Below are positions 33,961-43,329 of a DNA stretch of 64,000 nt, in pieces. Every line of letters begins with the position of its first letter. Positions within the stretch are counted from its first letter, which is position 1. The stretch is taken from NCBI GenBank assembly GCA_012517325.1, contig JAAYVF010000007.1:1-64000 (forward strand). Direction: 5' to 3'. The DNA is from Myxococcales bacterium (GTDB lineage Bacteria > Lernaellota > Lernaellaia > Lernaellales > Lernaellaceae). The notes beneath the pieces are model-generated. The model saw only the letters and a list, made by a program, of their open reading frames with translations. It had not been told where the DNA came from and searched no databases. A program made the position numbers and the translations under genes.

Positions 33961-35103
33961 TCAGGTTTTCAGATCGACCTGCTGAATCGTCTGCGCTTGG
34001 CCGTCTTCGGTCAAATAAACGCCGGTGCTGCGGACTTGACCTTCCTTGTCGTTCTGGCTGTCGTAGAGGCCGATCTGGGTGCCGGCCTTTTGCAGGTAAA
34101 TGGCGCCGACGTTCTTGCCCGCCAGCGTGTCGTATTGGTCCTGCCCCGCGGCGTTTTTCGACCATACCCGCAGATCGCCGAATACCGAGTCGCCTTCGTC
34201 GATCCAGCCGTTGGCGTCCTCGTCGAAAGTCGCCAACTCCTTGAAACCGTCGCCGGTGGTCGGGCCGAACAATTCGGTGCCGTCGGTCGCCTGGCCGTCG
34301 CCGTTGCGGTCCAGCACCAGGAAGCCGCTGCCGGACTTCACGAAGGAAACCTTCTCCGAAGTTCCGTCGGCGTCGAGGTCGAAATCGTATTTCTGATCGG
34401 TCAATTCCGCGGCGGTGCCGCCGTAGTTGATCACCAGCGGATCGGTGAGCGCATCACCGGCCCGCAGGAAGATATCGTTCACGGTGATTCGCTCGTGGTT
34501 CATTTCCAGTTCGGCCCGAAAGGCGATTTCCTTGCCGTCGGCCGTCTTCACCACGCCGTCGGTGGTGAACCGGGTGCTTTCGCTTTGCTTGGTTTCCTCG
34601 TGCCGCTGATAACTGATGCCCCATCCGAGGCGGGCCGGTTCGCCGTTCGCCGCGTTCCGGTTTTGATCGGCATCCTTGGCGGGCGCCTCGGCCGGCGCAT
34701 CGTCCGCCGAACGGCGAGAGCTGAACAACAACACCTTATGGCCGGTCAGCGCCTCGATCAGCAGGATTTTCAAACTGAATTTGGCGTCCAAGGACAGGCC
34801 TTCGAACTCGTCCGTTTCTTTCTTTTTTTGCGCCGCTTTGATTTGCTCAACCGCGTCGGCCAGGGCTTTTTCCGTGTCGGTCAGCGGCTGTTCGGTTTCG
34901 AGTTTCTTGGCCAGATCCTTGGCGGTCGCGGAGAGATCGACTTGATCGCCGCTCGCCATCGCGGCGGCGCTGCTGAATTTCTCCTCACGATTGTAGTCGA
35001 TCCGCGCGGACCCCGCCCAGGCGGCAAGGCTTTCGCGGACATAGGCGCTGGTCGAACGCGCACTACGGCCGGTCAGGGACACCTGTGATTCGAGGATCCT
35101 CAT
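33961..35103 (-). CDS. EF-hand-like calcium-binding protein, function unknown
   Basis: A 380-residue protein without an obvious signal peptide or membrane helix. The N-terminal half is helical and charged, ending in an Ala/Asp-rich linker (about 125-150). The C-terminal half has calcium-loop motifs of the DxDxDG type: DFDLDADGTSEK (about 243), LDRNGDGQATDGTELFG (about 265) and FDEDANGWIDEGDSVFG (about 293). Similar modules occur in many proteobacterial proteins of unknown role, followed as here by LRVWSKNAAG. A strong AAGGAGG precedes the ATG. A terminator lies 30 nt past the stop, so it may be monocistronic. Confidence 0.75.
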   Translation of the reverse strand: MRILESQVSLTGRSARSTSAYVRESLAAWAGSARIDYNREEKFSSAAAMASGDQVDLSATAKDLAKKLETEQPLTDTEKALADAVEQIKAAQKKKETDEFEGLSLDAKFSLKILLIEALTGHKVLLFSSRRSADDAPAEAPAKDADQNRNAANGEPARLGWGISYQRHEETKQSESTRFTTDGVVKTADGKEIAFRAELEMNHERITVNDIFLRAGDALTDPLVINYGGTAAELTDQKYDFDLDADGTSEKVSFVKSGSGFLVLDRNGDGQATDGTELFGPTTGDGFKELATFDEDANGWIDEGDSVFGDLRVWSKNAAGQDQYDTLAGKNVGAIYLQKAGTQIGLYDSQNDKEGQVRSTGVYLTEDGQAQTIQQVDLKT

Positions 35104-35249
35104 CGACGCCTCCTTGCGCCTCGGAAAATAGGCAGGCCCTCGCCGGCATCAGTTCCTTCTTGTCCGGCGATCATCTTTGTTATCGGTCGGCGAGAGAGGA
35201 TACTTGAGAGCCGCGGAATAATTCTGATACGAACCGTGACAAACGCCGC

Positions 35250-35930
35250 TCAGGCCGCGCGCCGCCGCTGCGGTGCCCAGACCGGCCGGTTCCGCCGCCG
35301 CGCAAAACGCCAGGCCCAAAAAACGCCGTAGATGAAACCGCCGATATGCGCGTACCAGGCGACGCCCGCCGCGCCGGCCGCGGCGCCGATCGATGAAAAA
35401 ACCTGCAGGATGAACCACAAGCCGAGGAAAATCGCCGCCGGCAGGGTAATGATTTTCGGGATGACGATGATGATGAACAGGGTTTTGACCCGCGCGCCGG
35501 GAAAGAAGACCAGATAGGCTCCGAGTACGGCCGAGATCGCGCCCGAAGCGCCGACGACCGGCACGGCGGAAAACGGACTGACCGCCACCTGGCACGCCGA
35601 GGCGACGAACGCGCCGGCCAGATAAAACAGTAAAAAGCGCGCGTGGCCCAACCGATCCTCGACGTTGTCGCCGAAAACCCACAAAAAGAGCAGATTGAAG
35701 CCGATGTGCAGCAGGCTGCCGTGTAAAAAGGTTCCGGTGATCAAGGTGAAAAACGGCCAGAGCGAGCCGCCGTGGAAAAATCCCCACAGTTGGCGCGGCA
35801 CCATGGCGAAGGCCAGGCCGTTTTGCGAATCGAATAGCTGAAAAACGTAAACCGCGATGTTCGCAAGCACCAAACCGCCGGTGACGATCGGCAGGCGCGT
35901 GGTCGGGTTGAGGTCTTTATAGGGAATCAT
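35250..35930 (-). CDS. Rhomboid-family intramembrane serine protease
   Basis: A 226-residue protein with about six or seven membrane helices. Rhomboids cleave transmembrane segments of other proteins. The catalytic Ser is in VVGASGAISAVLG (GxSG, about residue 128) and the catalytic His in WYAHIGGFIYG (about 193). The HGSLLHIGFNLLFLWVFG segment (about 70-87) carries the conserved HxxxN element. The ATG lies 13 nt after the mntP stop with only a weak ribosome site, so it is probably translated from the mntP transcript. Natural substrates are unknown. Confidence 0.92.
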   Translation of the reverse strand: MIPYKDLNPTTRLPIVTGGLVLANIAVYVFQLFDSQNGLAFAMVPRQLWGFFHGGSLWPFFTLITGTFLHGSLLHIGFNLLFLWVFGDNVEDRLGHARFLLFYLAGAFVASACQVAVSPFSAVPVVGASGAISAVLGAYLVFFPGARVKTLFIIIVIPKIITLPAAIFLGLWFILQVFSSIGAAAGAAGVAWYAHIGGFIYGVFWAWRFARRRNRPVWAPQRRRAA

Positions 35931-35943
35931 GGCCGCGTCTCGA

Positions 35944-36513
35944 TCAATACACGCCGTGATCGTACAGGATCCGCAGACCGATCAGGAGCAGGACCACGCC
36001 GCCGGCCAGTTCCGCCCAGCGGCCGATACGGGCGAATCCCTTGATCACCCGCCCCAGTTGCATGCCGAAGGCGGTCAACACGAAAGCCATGACGCCGATG
36101 ATCAGCGCTGGGGTCCAGATCTCGATTTTCAACATCGAGAAGCCGATGCCGACCGCGAGCGCGTCGATGCTGGTCGCCACGGAAAGCATGACCAACGTGC
36201 CGCCCTTGGTCGGATCGGCGGTCGGTGCTTCTTCCTTTTTCGGGATCAGCGAGTTGTAGATCATCCGCCCGCCGACCATACCCAAGAGGCCCATCGCCAG
36301 CCAATGATCGACATTTTCCAATAAGGCGCGAACCGACAAGCCGGCGCTCCAGCCGATCAGGGTCATGCCGGTCTGAAAAAGCCCGAAGTGCCAGGCCAAA
36401 CGAACGGTTCGCCGCACGCCGACGGCCTGCAGCGACACTCCGCCTGCCAGCGCGACCGTGAAGGCATCGATCGCCAGCGCGAAGGAAATCATCAGGATTT
36501 CGCCCAGACTCAT
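35944..36513 (-). CDS. mntP: Manganese efflux pump MntP-like
   Basis: A 189-residue membrane protein with six predicted helices arranged as two repeats, each with a conserved acidic site: ALAIDAFTVALAGG (about 10-23) and ATSIDALAVGIGF (about 107-119). This matches the MntP/YebN family that exports Mn(II). Length equals the E. coli protein. The ATG at 36513 has GGGAG upstream; a longer frame would add 18 non-hydrophobic residues. I see no yybP-ykoY-type manganese riboswitch in the 243 bp upstream. Forms an operon with the rhomboid gene. Confidence 0.9.
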   Translation of the reverse strand: MSLGEILMISFALAIDAFTVALAGGVSLQAVGVRRTVRLAWHFGLFQTGMTLIGWSAGLSVRALLENVDHWLAMGLLGMVGGRMIYNSLIPKKEEAPTADPTKGGTLVMLSVATSIDALAVGIGFSMLKIEIWTPALIIGVMAFVLTAFGMQLGRVIKGFARIGRWAELAGGVVLLLIGLRILYDHGVY

Positions 36514-36651
36514 GAGTCGCCCACTCCCAGCCGGTTTCTCCGTTGCGCCAGCATAGCGTTTTTTCAAAGGAATGAAAGGCTAGCGGAAATCAGGATTTCC
36601 CCAATCATTACGCTAAAATACTGAATAATTAGGCCACCCTTACGAAAGTAA

Positions 36652-36680
36652 TTGCTTTTACCAAACGGTAGGATTAGCAT
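36652..36680 (+). promoter_or_regulatory. Possible promoter for the clostripain gene
   Basis: TTGCTT (36652-36657), 17 bp and TAGCAT (36675-36680, 4/6), about 77 nt before the start codon in the AT-rich gap between divergent genes. Confidence 0.3.
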
Positions 36681-36756
36681 TTTTCTTCAACGCAGGATTT
36701 TCATCCATACCATTGACGTGAAAAAAAACCAATCCTTCCACTGGAGGGCCAGAGAA

Positions 36757-38280
36757 ATGAAAACTAAGTTCCTTTTTTCCCTCCTATCAGCATTGATTTT
36801 CATCGTGCTGGGCGTCGCCTCGATCGGCCTTGCCGCGTCAATCGGTTCGCCGGTGATGATGCTCAACGACCCCGAGGACGCCATTTTGAGCGATCCGGAA
36901 GCGGATTTATCCACGGTAGTCGATGAGGAAGTGACGCTGCACATCGTCCAGCCGGCCCATGGCCTGCGGATCAACCAAAACGAGACGCTCGAGTTGTCCG
37001 CTAAAGTGCTGATCGACAACGAGACGCTGGACGATGCCGATGTGCAATGGTTCAGCGACCTGGACGGCTATCTCGGGCGCGGCGGCGATTTGCCCGTGGA
37101 CGGCTTGTCGACCGGCGTGCACGTCATCGAAGCCAAGGCAGGCGGCCTGACCGCTTCGATCGCGGTCGGCGTGTTTGCCAAGTCCTGGACGGTCATCGTT
37201 TACATGTGCGCCGACAACAATCTGGAAAGCTACGGCATCGCCGATGTGAACGAAATGGAGCAGATCGGCTCCGACGCCAACGTCAATATCCTGGTTTTGC
37301 TCGACCGCATCACCGGATACGACACGAGCAACGGCAACTGGACCGATACGCGCGCCTTCTACGTCACCGCCGACACCAGCACCACCGTCCTCAACAGCCA
37401 ATTGCTCGGCTCCTGGGGCGAGCGGGCGATGGACGATCCGGAGACGCTCCACCAATGGGTGACCTATTCGATCCAGAATTACCCGGCGGCGCATTACGCG
37501 GTCATTCTCTGGAACCACGGCAGCGGCTGGCCCAAGGGCGTGCGGCAAGTGACCAAGGGCGTCGGCTACGATGACACCTCCGGCTCGGGCAAGCACATGG
37601 ACATCTGGGGTGTGCGGCAGGCGCTGCGCGCTTCGTTGACCGACACGGGCCTGAGCAAGATCGACGTGCTCGCCTACGATGCCTGCCTGATGGCGATGGC
37701 TGAGGTCGGCTACGAAACGCGGAACGAAGCCTCTTATTTCGTCGCCTCCGAGGAAACCGAACCCGGCGACGGTTACGAATACCAGCGCTGGTTGGCCAAC
37801 CTGAAAGCCAATCCGGCGGCGACCGGTCTGCAAGTCAGCCAATACCTGGTTTCCGCCTATTACGGCACCAGCTACGCCACCTTGTCCGCCGCCGACATGG
37901 GGCAAACGGCGAATCTGGTCAGCGCGATGAACAGCCTCTCGTCCGCCTTGATCAGCGCCCTGCCGACCTATAAAAGCAAGATTTCCTCGGCGCGCTCCAA
38001 GACCAAGAAATTCTACGAGCCGACCTATCTGGATCTGTACGATTTCTGCACCAACTTGAAGAGCCAGTCCGTGCCGACCGCGGTCAAAACGGCCGCCACC
38101 AACGTGCAGACGGCGATCACCTCGTACATCAAGTACAAGGGCGGCAAGGCCACCAAGAGCTACGGCGTTTCGATCTGGTTCCCGTCCGCTTATGACGCCA
38201 CGTTGTTCGCGTCCTACGCCAACAACACCCAGTGGGGCCTGGATGTGAACTGGTTCGATTTCCTCGACACGTATTATTGA
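36757..38280 (+). CDS. Exported clostripain-family (C11) cysteine peptidase
   Basis: A 507-residue secreted protease. A signal peptide (FLFSLLSALIFIVLGVASI) is followed by an Ig-like beta domain (about 50-140) and the C11 caspase-fold catalytic domain (from about 145; WTVIVYMCADNNLESY). The catalytic His is in LWNHGSGWP (about 250) and the Cys in AYDACLMAMAEVGYE (about 310). Clostripains cut after basic residues and often self-activate. The ATG at 36757 has GGAGGG about 10 nt upstream. A strong terminator follows the gene, so it is transcribed alone. Confidence 0.92.
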   Translation: MKTKFLFSLLSALIFIVLGVASIGLAASIGSPVMMLNDPEDAILSDPEADLSTVVDEEVTLHIVQPAHGLRINQNETLELSAKVLIDNETLDDADVQWFSDLDGYLGRGGDLPVDGLSTGVHVIEAKAGGLTASIAVGVFAKSWTVIVYMCADNNLESYGIADVNEMEQIGSDANVNILVLLDRITGYDTSNGNWTDTRAFYVTADTSTTVLNSQLLGSWGERAMDDPETLHQWVTYSIQNYPAAHYAVILWNHGSGWPKGVRQVTKGVGYDDTSGSGKHMDIWGVRQALRASLTDTGLSKIDVLAYDACLMAMAEVGYETRNEASYFVASEETEPGDGYEYQRWLANLKANPAATGLQVSQYLVSAYYGTSYATLSAADMGQTANLVSAMNSLSSALISALPTYKSKISSARSKTKKFYEPTYLDLYDFCTNLKSQSVPTAVKTAATNVQTAITSYIKYKGGKATKSYGVSIWFPSAYDATLFASYANNTQWGLDVNWFDFLDTYY

Positions 38281-38304
38281 TCGCTCCGCGCGAACGATCG
38301 CGAC

Positions 38305-38334
38305 GCGGCGCCGCCTCCGGCGCCGCTTTTTTTT
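38305..38334 (+). terminator. Rho-independent terminator of the clostripain gene
   Basis: A perfect 9-bp GC stem (38305-38313 with 38318-38326), a 4-base loop and eight Ts (38327-38334), 24 nt after the stop codon. Confidence 0.92.
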
Positions 38335-38417
38335 AACGTCGGCCAATCCTTGACACCTTTTTCCGCCCGGCTCAGAGTATCAATCGGCGACTTAATCATT
38401 CCCCGGAGGTCGAATCC

Positions 38418-40607
38418 ATGACCAGGCGACTGCAACTGATCGCGTGGTGTTTTGCGTCGTTGGCAATTCTGGCACCGAGTGCCATTATGGCCGATTCGCT
38501 GCCGATGACTTTCGATCTGGAACTGGCGAACGGCGCCTACGTGCCACTGCAAAGCGGCCGGCCGCTCGTCTCCTTCGACCCGCAGGATCGCCCGCAAGTG
38601 GATCTGGCGGGCAACTGGAAAAAACTGCGCCTGGGCATCAGCCACGATCTATCCCTGCAGCCGCGTGACTCCGCCTGGTTCACCGCCGTCGCGGTGGAAA
38701 ACGGCGGCGCCACACTCGCCGACTTCGACGATTCTTCTTGGGACGACCACACCCTGCCCGGCGTCGAAAACGTCATGCCCGCCACACCGGAAGATCCGGC
38801 CGGAGCGGAGGTCTGGTCCGGCGGCATTTATTATCGCCGGCACATCGACGTGCCCGCCGACTGGGACGGCCGGGTCGTACGCCTGGTTTGCCTGGCCGCC
38901 GACTACATCGCCGACCTGTGGGTCAACGGCACGTGGGTCGGCTACCACGAAGGCGGCTATGCGCCCTTCGCCTTTGATCTCTCGCCTTATCTAGTCTACG
39001 GCGGCGACAACGTGATCGTCTGGCGCATCGACGCGATGCCCTGGGCTATCCGGATGGATATCCTCCCCAACCTGTTCGCCACCGACTGGCAGCACTACGT
39101 CGGCGTGATCCAGGACGTTTACCTCGAGGCTTCGCCGCCGGCGCATCTCGTGCGCGCCGACGTGCTGCCGCAAAACCTTGCCGGCGACCTGGACGTTTCG
39201 CTGGTGGTCGAAAACCGCGGCGACGCCGACCGCAAAATGACCGTCCGCCTCGCGGCCTACGAACTGGATGCCGAACATCCCGATTACCTGAGCGATCCGG
39301 TCGCGGCCCATTTGCTCGGCGAACCGGCGGAGCTGCGGCGCGAGACGGAAGCCTTCGCCATCGTGCCCGCCGGGCAATACCGGCGCGTTGAGTTGGCGCC
39401 GCGCCTCGTCACCCCCATGCCGTGGACCCCAGCGGAACCGCACCTGTATGCGCTGGTCGTCGAACTGGTCGGCGGCAAAGAAGTGCTCGACACCTTCGTG
39501 ACGCAGTTCGGCGTGCGCACCGTAAGCGTGGGCGAAGGCGCCAAGGTGTTGCTGAACCGGCGGCCGGCCTTCTTTACCGGCGTCGCGCGCCACGAGGATT
39601 GGCCCGACAGCGGTCGCACGGCAACGGTCGCCAAGATCGCCGCGGATTTGCAAATCGTCCGCGACACCAACGTGCGTTTTCTGCGCACCGCGCACTACCC
39701 CAATCACCCCGCGACCTACCTGTTGACCGACCGCCTGGGGATCGCGGTCTGGGAAGAAATCCCGGCGTGGTGGATCAACCAGATCTCGATTCCGATCCTG
39801 CTGGAGCGCGGCCTCGCCAAGCAAATGTGGCGCGAGATGATCTGGAACCAGCGCAACCGGCCGTCGATCCTCTTCTGGAGCCTGTGCAACGAACCGATGT
39901 GGTATTTCGTTTTCAACCTGCGCACCTACGTGCGGGATTTGCACGCCGACCTCGACGACAACTTCCCCGACGGCCGGCTGGTTTCGCAAAGCCTCGCCGC
40001 CGACGGCGCGGCGCTGACCGGCGCGTCGCAACAGGACGTCGACGTGGCCGGCTGGACGATGTATTTCGGCGTGTTTTACGGCGACGATCCCACCGTCGAA
40101 TCGGCGGCGTTCCTGCGGCAACAGCACGAGAAGTACCCGGAGATCCCGCTGCTGGTCACCGAATTCGGTTACTGGAGCAACACCGACGGCGGCGCGGAAG
40201 CCGATCAGGTGGTGATCGCCCGGCAGACGCTGGCCGGGCTGTTGCCGCTCGCGGCGGTAAACAAAAACGGTCACACGACCGCCGGCTATCTGGCGGCGGC
40301 GACCTGGTGGTGCCAGTTCAATTGGTATCGCGTGCAAGACCCGCACAACCAGACGATGGGCCTGATGCACCAGGATCGCGTCACCGCCAAACCGGTTTAC
40401 GGCACGCTGAAAGAGCTGTACGCGCCCTATTTCGCCATGGGCGGCCTCGGCGAGGAAATGCCGGCCGACGACGATACCGCCGATGACGATACGGTCGATG
40501 ACGACAGCAGCGACGATGACGACGACAACGACGATAACAACGACAACGACGATCGGGCGGCGGACGACGATGACGACAACGACGACATTGGCGGGTGCGG
40601 TTGTTAG
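38418..40607 (+). CDS. Exported glycoside hydrolase family 2 enzyme with an acidic tail ending in GGCGC
   Basis: A 729-residue secreted glycosidase. It has a signal peptide (LIAWCFASLAILAPSAIMA), a GH2 sugar-binding beta domain (about 55-235; GIYYRRHIDVP, ADLWVNGTWVGYHEGGY), an Ig-like domain (about 240-380) and a TIM-barrel domain (about 385-670). The acid/base Glu is in SLCNEPMW and the nucleophile Glu probably in LLVTEFGYW. GH2 enzymes act on beta-galactosides, glucuronides or mannosides; the substrate is not clear. The last 50 residues are an Asp/Asn-rich tail ending in IGGCGC. This mirrors the lipoproteins, whose identical type of linker sits between the N-terminal lipid-Cys and the globular domain. 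RBS CGGAGG is good. Confidence 0.9.
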   Translation: MTRRLQLIAWCFASLAILAPSAIMADSLPMTFDLELANGAYVPLQSGRPLVSFDPQDRPQVDLAGNWKKLRLGISHDLSLQPRDSAWFTAVAVENGGATLADFDDSSWDDHTLPGVENVMPATPEDPAGAEVWSGGIYYRRHIDVPADWDGRVVRLVCLAADYIADLWVNGTWVGYHEGGYAPFAFDLSPYLVYGGDNVIVWRIDAMPWAIRMDILPNLFATDWQHYVGVIQDVYLEASPPAHLVRADVLPQNLAGDLDVSLVVENRGDADRKMTVRLAAYELDAEHPDYLSDPVAAHLLGEPAELRRETEAFAIVPAGQYRRVELAPRLVTPMPWTPAEPHLYALVVELVGGKEVLDTFVTQFGVRTVSVGEGAKVLLNRRPAFFTGVARHEDWPDSGRTATVAKIAADLQIVRDTNVRFLRTAHYPNHPATYLLTDRLGIAVWEEIPAWWINQISIPILLERGLAKQMWREMIWNQRNRPSILFWSLCNEPMWYFVFNLRTYVRDLHADLDDNFPDGRLVSQSLAADGAALTGASQQDVDVAGWTMYFGVFYGDDPTVESAAFLRQQHEKYPEIPLLVTEFGYWSNTDGGAEADQVVIARQTLAGLLPLAAVNKNGHTTAGYLAAATWWCQFNWYRVQDPHNQTMGLMHQDRVTAKPVYGTLKELYAPYFAMGGLGEEMPADDDTADDDTVDDDSSDDDDDNDDNNDNDDRAADDDDDNDDIGGCGC
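40467..40586 (+). repeat. Asp/Asn codon repeat (linker copy 3, C-terminal)
   Basis: A GAY/AAY triplet tract encoding the acidic tail of the GH2 protein. It is the only copy placed at a C-terminus, directly before the GGCGC end. Confidence 0.88.
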
Positions 40608-40619
40608 GCGGGTCGGCTC

Positions 40620-41195
40620 TCAGTATCGAAACAGCGCCTTGATCGCCTCGAACCGCGTGCGGAAAAACGCGAAAAAACCTTCTTCATGTTTCGCCGCCAG
40701 GCGACGCAGAAAATGCAAAACGACCAAGGCCAGCGCCAGGCCGAAGAAGATCGCAAACAAAAGCGGCGCCTCCTCGCGGGCGATCGACATCCCGAGCGAA
40801 ACGCCGAGATAGGTCTGCAGCAGCCAGCCGAGCGTCACGATGCCCACCACGACGAACATCATCCAGAGCACAAAATACAACAGCGCGAAGGCGACCAGCG
40901 GCAGGATGATCAGGATGAACAGCAACTCCAGGAACAGGGAAACGTACTCGGCGATGTAAATCCGCCAGAACAACGTTACGCTGAACCGCCGTTCGCCCTG
41001 CAAAAAAGTCTGCACCGCCGGGAAAAGCGGCACGATCATCACCAGGAGCGACCAGGCGACGGCCTGCGAGGGCGAGCGGGCGAACAGGTAGGGAATACCC
41101 CAGACGATGCCGGCGACGGTTCCGGCGATCGAGGTCAGGTAACCGGCCAGGCGGATCCATCCGGCGGCCGAGTCTTTTCCGGGATCGTGGCTCAT
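40620..41195 (-). CDS. Integral membrane protein of unknown function
   Basis: A 191-residue protein with about four or five hydrophobic segments (LAGYLTSIAGTVAGIVWG, WSLLVMIVPLFPAV, two long adjacent helices in the region about 82-135, and LLFAIFFGLALALVVLHFL) and a basic C-terminus. No conserved family motif is recognised. I use the ATG at 41195, which has GGGAG about 12 nt upstream; an in-frame upstream ATG at 41228 adds 11 residues. Convergent with the GH2 gene, 12 nt apart. Confidence 0.7.
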   Translation of the reverse strand: MSHDPGKDSAAGWIRLAGYLTSIAGTVAGIVWGIPYLFARSPSQAVAWSLLVMIVPLFPAVQTFLQGERRFSVTLFWRIYIAEYVSLFLELLFILIILPLVAFALLYFVLWMMFVVVGIVTLGWLLQTYLGVSLGMSIAREEAPLLFAIFFGLALALVVLHFLRRLAAKHEEGFFAFFRTRFEAIKALFRY

Positions 41196-41328
41196 CGGCG
41201 TCCCGCTCCCTTGACGGGCGAAGAACAATTTTATCGAAATCGGCGCGGCGACCCATCCGAAAAACGCTGAACGCGCCGGCTGATCCGCCCGTTTTCACCC
41301 GCATCGCGGATCGGTAGAATGACGCCAC

Positions 41329-43197
41329 ATGCATGAAATCGGCGCAATGGCCTTCAGCCTGTTTTTTCTACTCCTGACTTGGGGTGTGGGCGAAATCATT
41401 TTACCGCTACGTTTGCCGTTGCCCAACGGCACACGCGGCGTGACGGCCACGGCCATCGGCGGCGCGATCGTTTCTTTTTGGCTGACCATCCTCGCCGCCT
41501 TTCACCTATTCAACGCGACCGCGATCCGGTTGGTGATCGCCCTGGCGGGAGTTGCGTTGCTGTGGGCGATCATCCGCCGCCTCCGCCGGAAAATCGCGTT
41601 TGCCGCGCCGGGCCAGGCGGAAGCGGCGCTGCTGGCCGGCCTGTTGATTTTTTATTTGCCGGCCTTGTTGATGGCCGCCGCCCCGCCGTTCATGCGCGAC
41701 GGGCTGGTTTATCACCTGGCGTCGGCGCGCCGTTTTCTGGCGGCCGGCGGGCTCGTCTACCAACCGGGAAATTTCTTTTTCGCCTTTCCCAAGGCGCAGG
41801 AAATGCTGGCCGCGCTGCTGCTGGGAACCGGCGGCGAAACCGCCGCGCAAGCCTTCGGAGTCTGGCAGCAGTTGGCGGCGACCTGGGGTCTTTACGCCCT
41901 GGCGCGGTCGCAATACGGCAAAACGCCCGCGTTGGTGGCCGCCCTATCGTTCGCGACCCTGCCCACGGCGGTCTGCTTCAGCGGCTGCGGGTACGTCGAG
42001 CCGGCCATTTCGTTAGGGCTGGTCGCGGCGCTGATCGTTCTTTTCGGCCGGCGGGATAGCAAGGATCCGGCCCTGGTTCTCTGCCTGGGGCTGCTGGCCG
42101 GGTGGCTGGTCGCCCTGAAATACACCGGCCTGCTCTATGCCGGGATTTTTGGGTTGATGCTGCTTTTCGGCTTGCGACGGCAAGGCTGGCATAAGGCGCG
42201 GCGGGCCATCGGATTGTATGTTCTGGCGTTGACACCCGGGCTTTTCTGGTACGCGCGCAACTGGCTTTTACTGGGCAACCCGGTTTTTCCGTTCGCCTAT
42301 TTATTCTTCGGCGGCACCGGTTGGGACGCCGGACGCGCGCTGGCTTACGGCGAATATCTGCGCGCTTACGGCCTGGGACGCGGACCGGCCGATTATCTGT
42401 TGCTGCCTTGGCGGATGGCGATGGACGGACGCTTCGACAGCATGGTTTTCGACGGCTACCTGGGGCCGATCGTTCTGGTGACGACGCTTTTCGCGCTCGG
42501 CTCCCTGGCGACGTGCCGGGACCGCCGCCTGCCGGGCGCGCTGGCGGCCGTCGCGCTAAGCTTTTTGTTTTTCGCCGTCGGCTCGCAACAAACCCGGTTT
42601 TATTTGCCAACCCAGATTTTCGCGGTGGTAGCCGGTCTGCCGTCGTTGGCGATTTTTCTGCAATGGCTCGAGGAAAAAGCGCCTCGACGCCGCGTATTTG
42701 TCGCCCTTTTGTTTTGCGCGCTCGTCGGTTGGAACCTCTACGTCTGGCTCGCCGAAGCGCGGCAACTGAATTTTTACCGGGTCGTTCCGGGGTTTGAACG
42801 CCGCGAAGAGTTCCTGGCCCGCCATGTTCCCGGTTATCCGGCGTTACGCTGGATCAACCAAAACCTGCCGCCGTCGGCGCGCCTGCTTTACGTCCTGACC
42901 GGCAATTATGCCTACTATTCGCATCGTCCTTACGTCGCCGACAGTTTCATCGAAGACTTCACCCTGCGCCGCTACCTGCGGTTGAACCCCGCCCCCGAAA
43001 CGGCGGCGACCGCTTTGCTCGGGGACGGCTTCACCCACCTGCTCGTCAACCAGAACCTGCTGGAAAAGAGTTTACCGCCGGAGGAAAAGAAACTTTTCTC
43101 CTTACTGAAGCGTGACTATCTCCGCGGGGTTCGCGGCGATGATAAATTGTCCTTGTATCAAATCATCCCGTCACCCGCCGCTAAAACGTCGCGCTGA
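41329..43197 (+). CDS. Multi-pass membrane protein, GT-C-type glycosyltransferase-like
   Basis: A 622-residue protein with at least ten membrane helices and a C-terminal soluble portion of about 140 residues (about 480-620). The first periplasmic loop has PPFMRDGLVYHLASARRFL, with an Asp and a following aromatic/His region as in GT-C mannosyltransferase-like enzymes. GYVEPAISLGL and ALKYTGLLYAG resemble later loops of this fold. Such enzymes move sugars from polyprenyl-phosphate donors; donor and acceptor are unknown. No convincing ribosome site precedes the ATG at 41329; an alternative ATG is at 41347. Confidence 0.75.
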   Translation: MHEIGAMAFSLFFLLLTWGVGEIILPLRLPLPNGTRGVTATAIGGAIVSFWLTILAAFHLFNATAIRLVIALAGVALLWAIIRRLRRKIAFAAPGQAEAALLAGLLIFYLPALLMAAAPPFMRDGLVYHLASARRFLAAGGLVYQPGNFFFAFPKAQEMLAALLLGTGGETAAQAFGVWQQLAATWGLYALARSQYGKTPALVAALSFATLPTAVCFSGCGYVEPAISLGLVAALIVLFGRRDSKDPALVLCLGLLAGWLVALKYTGLLYAGIFGLMLLFGLRRQGWHKARRAIGLYVLALTPGLFWYARNWLLLGNPVFPFAYLFFGGTGWDAGRALAYGEYLRAYGLGRGPADYLLLPWRMAMDGRFDSMVFDGYLGPIVLVTTLFALGSLATCRDRRLPGALAAVALSFLFFAVGSQQTRFYLPTQIFAVVAGLPSLAIFLQWLEEKAPRRRVFVALLFCALVGWNLYVWLAEARQLNFYRVVPGFERREEFLARHVPGYPALRWINQNLPPSARLLYVLTGNYAYYSHRPYVADSFIEDFTLRRYLRLNPAPETAATALLGDGFTHLLVNQNLLEKSLPPEEKKLFSLLKRDYLRGVRGDDKLSLYQIIPSPAAKTSR

Positions 43198-43253
43198 ACC
43201 CGCTTGGCGTCTTTCTCCCATTCCCGGCCTTTTCGGACTATTCATTTCACTTC

Positions 43254-43281
43254 TTGACAGACGCCGCGATTTACGAAAAAT
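43254..43281 (+). promoter_or_regulatory. Possible sigma-70 promoter for the acyl-CoA synthetase gene
   Basis: A perfect TTGACA (43254-43259), a 16-bp spacer and AAAAAT (43276-43281, 4/6), about 50 nt before the ATG. Confidence 0.4.
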
Positions 43282-43329
43282 GCGCTACGGACGCAGGGCG
43301 ACTTTTGATTGAGCAACCGGGAGAGAAAA

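Noticed and set aside
36514-36756. Manganese (yybP-ykoY) riboswitch upstream of mntP
   Set aside because: I searched the upstream strand by eye and found no characteristic paired loops; a covariance-model search would settle it.
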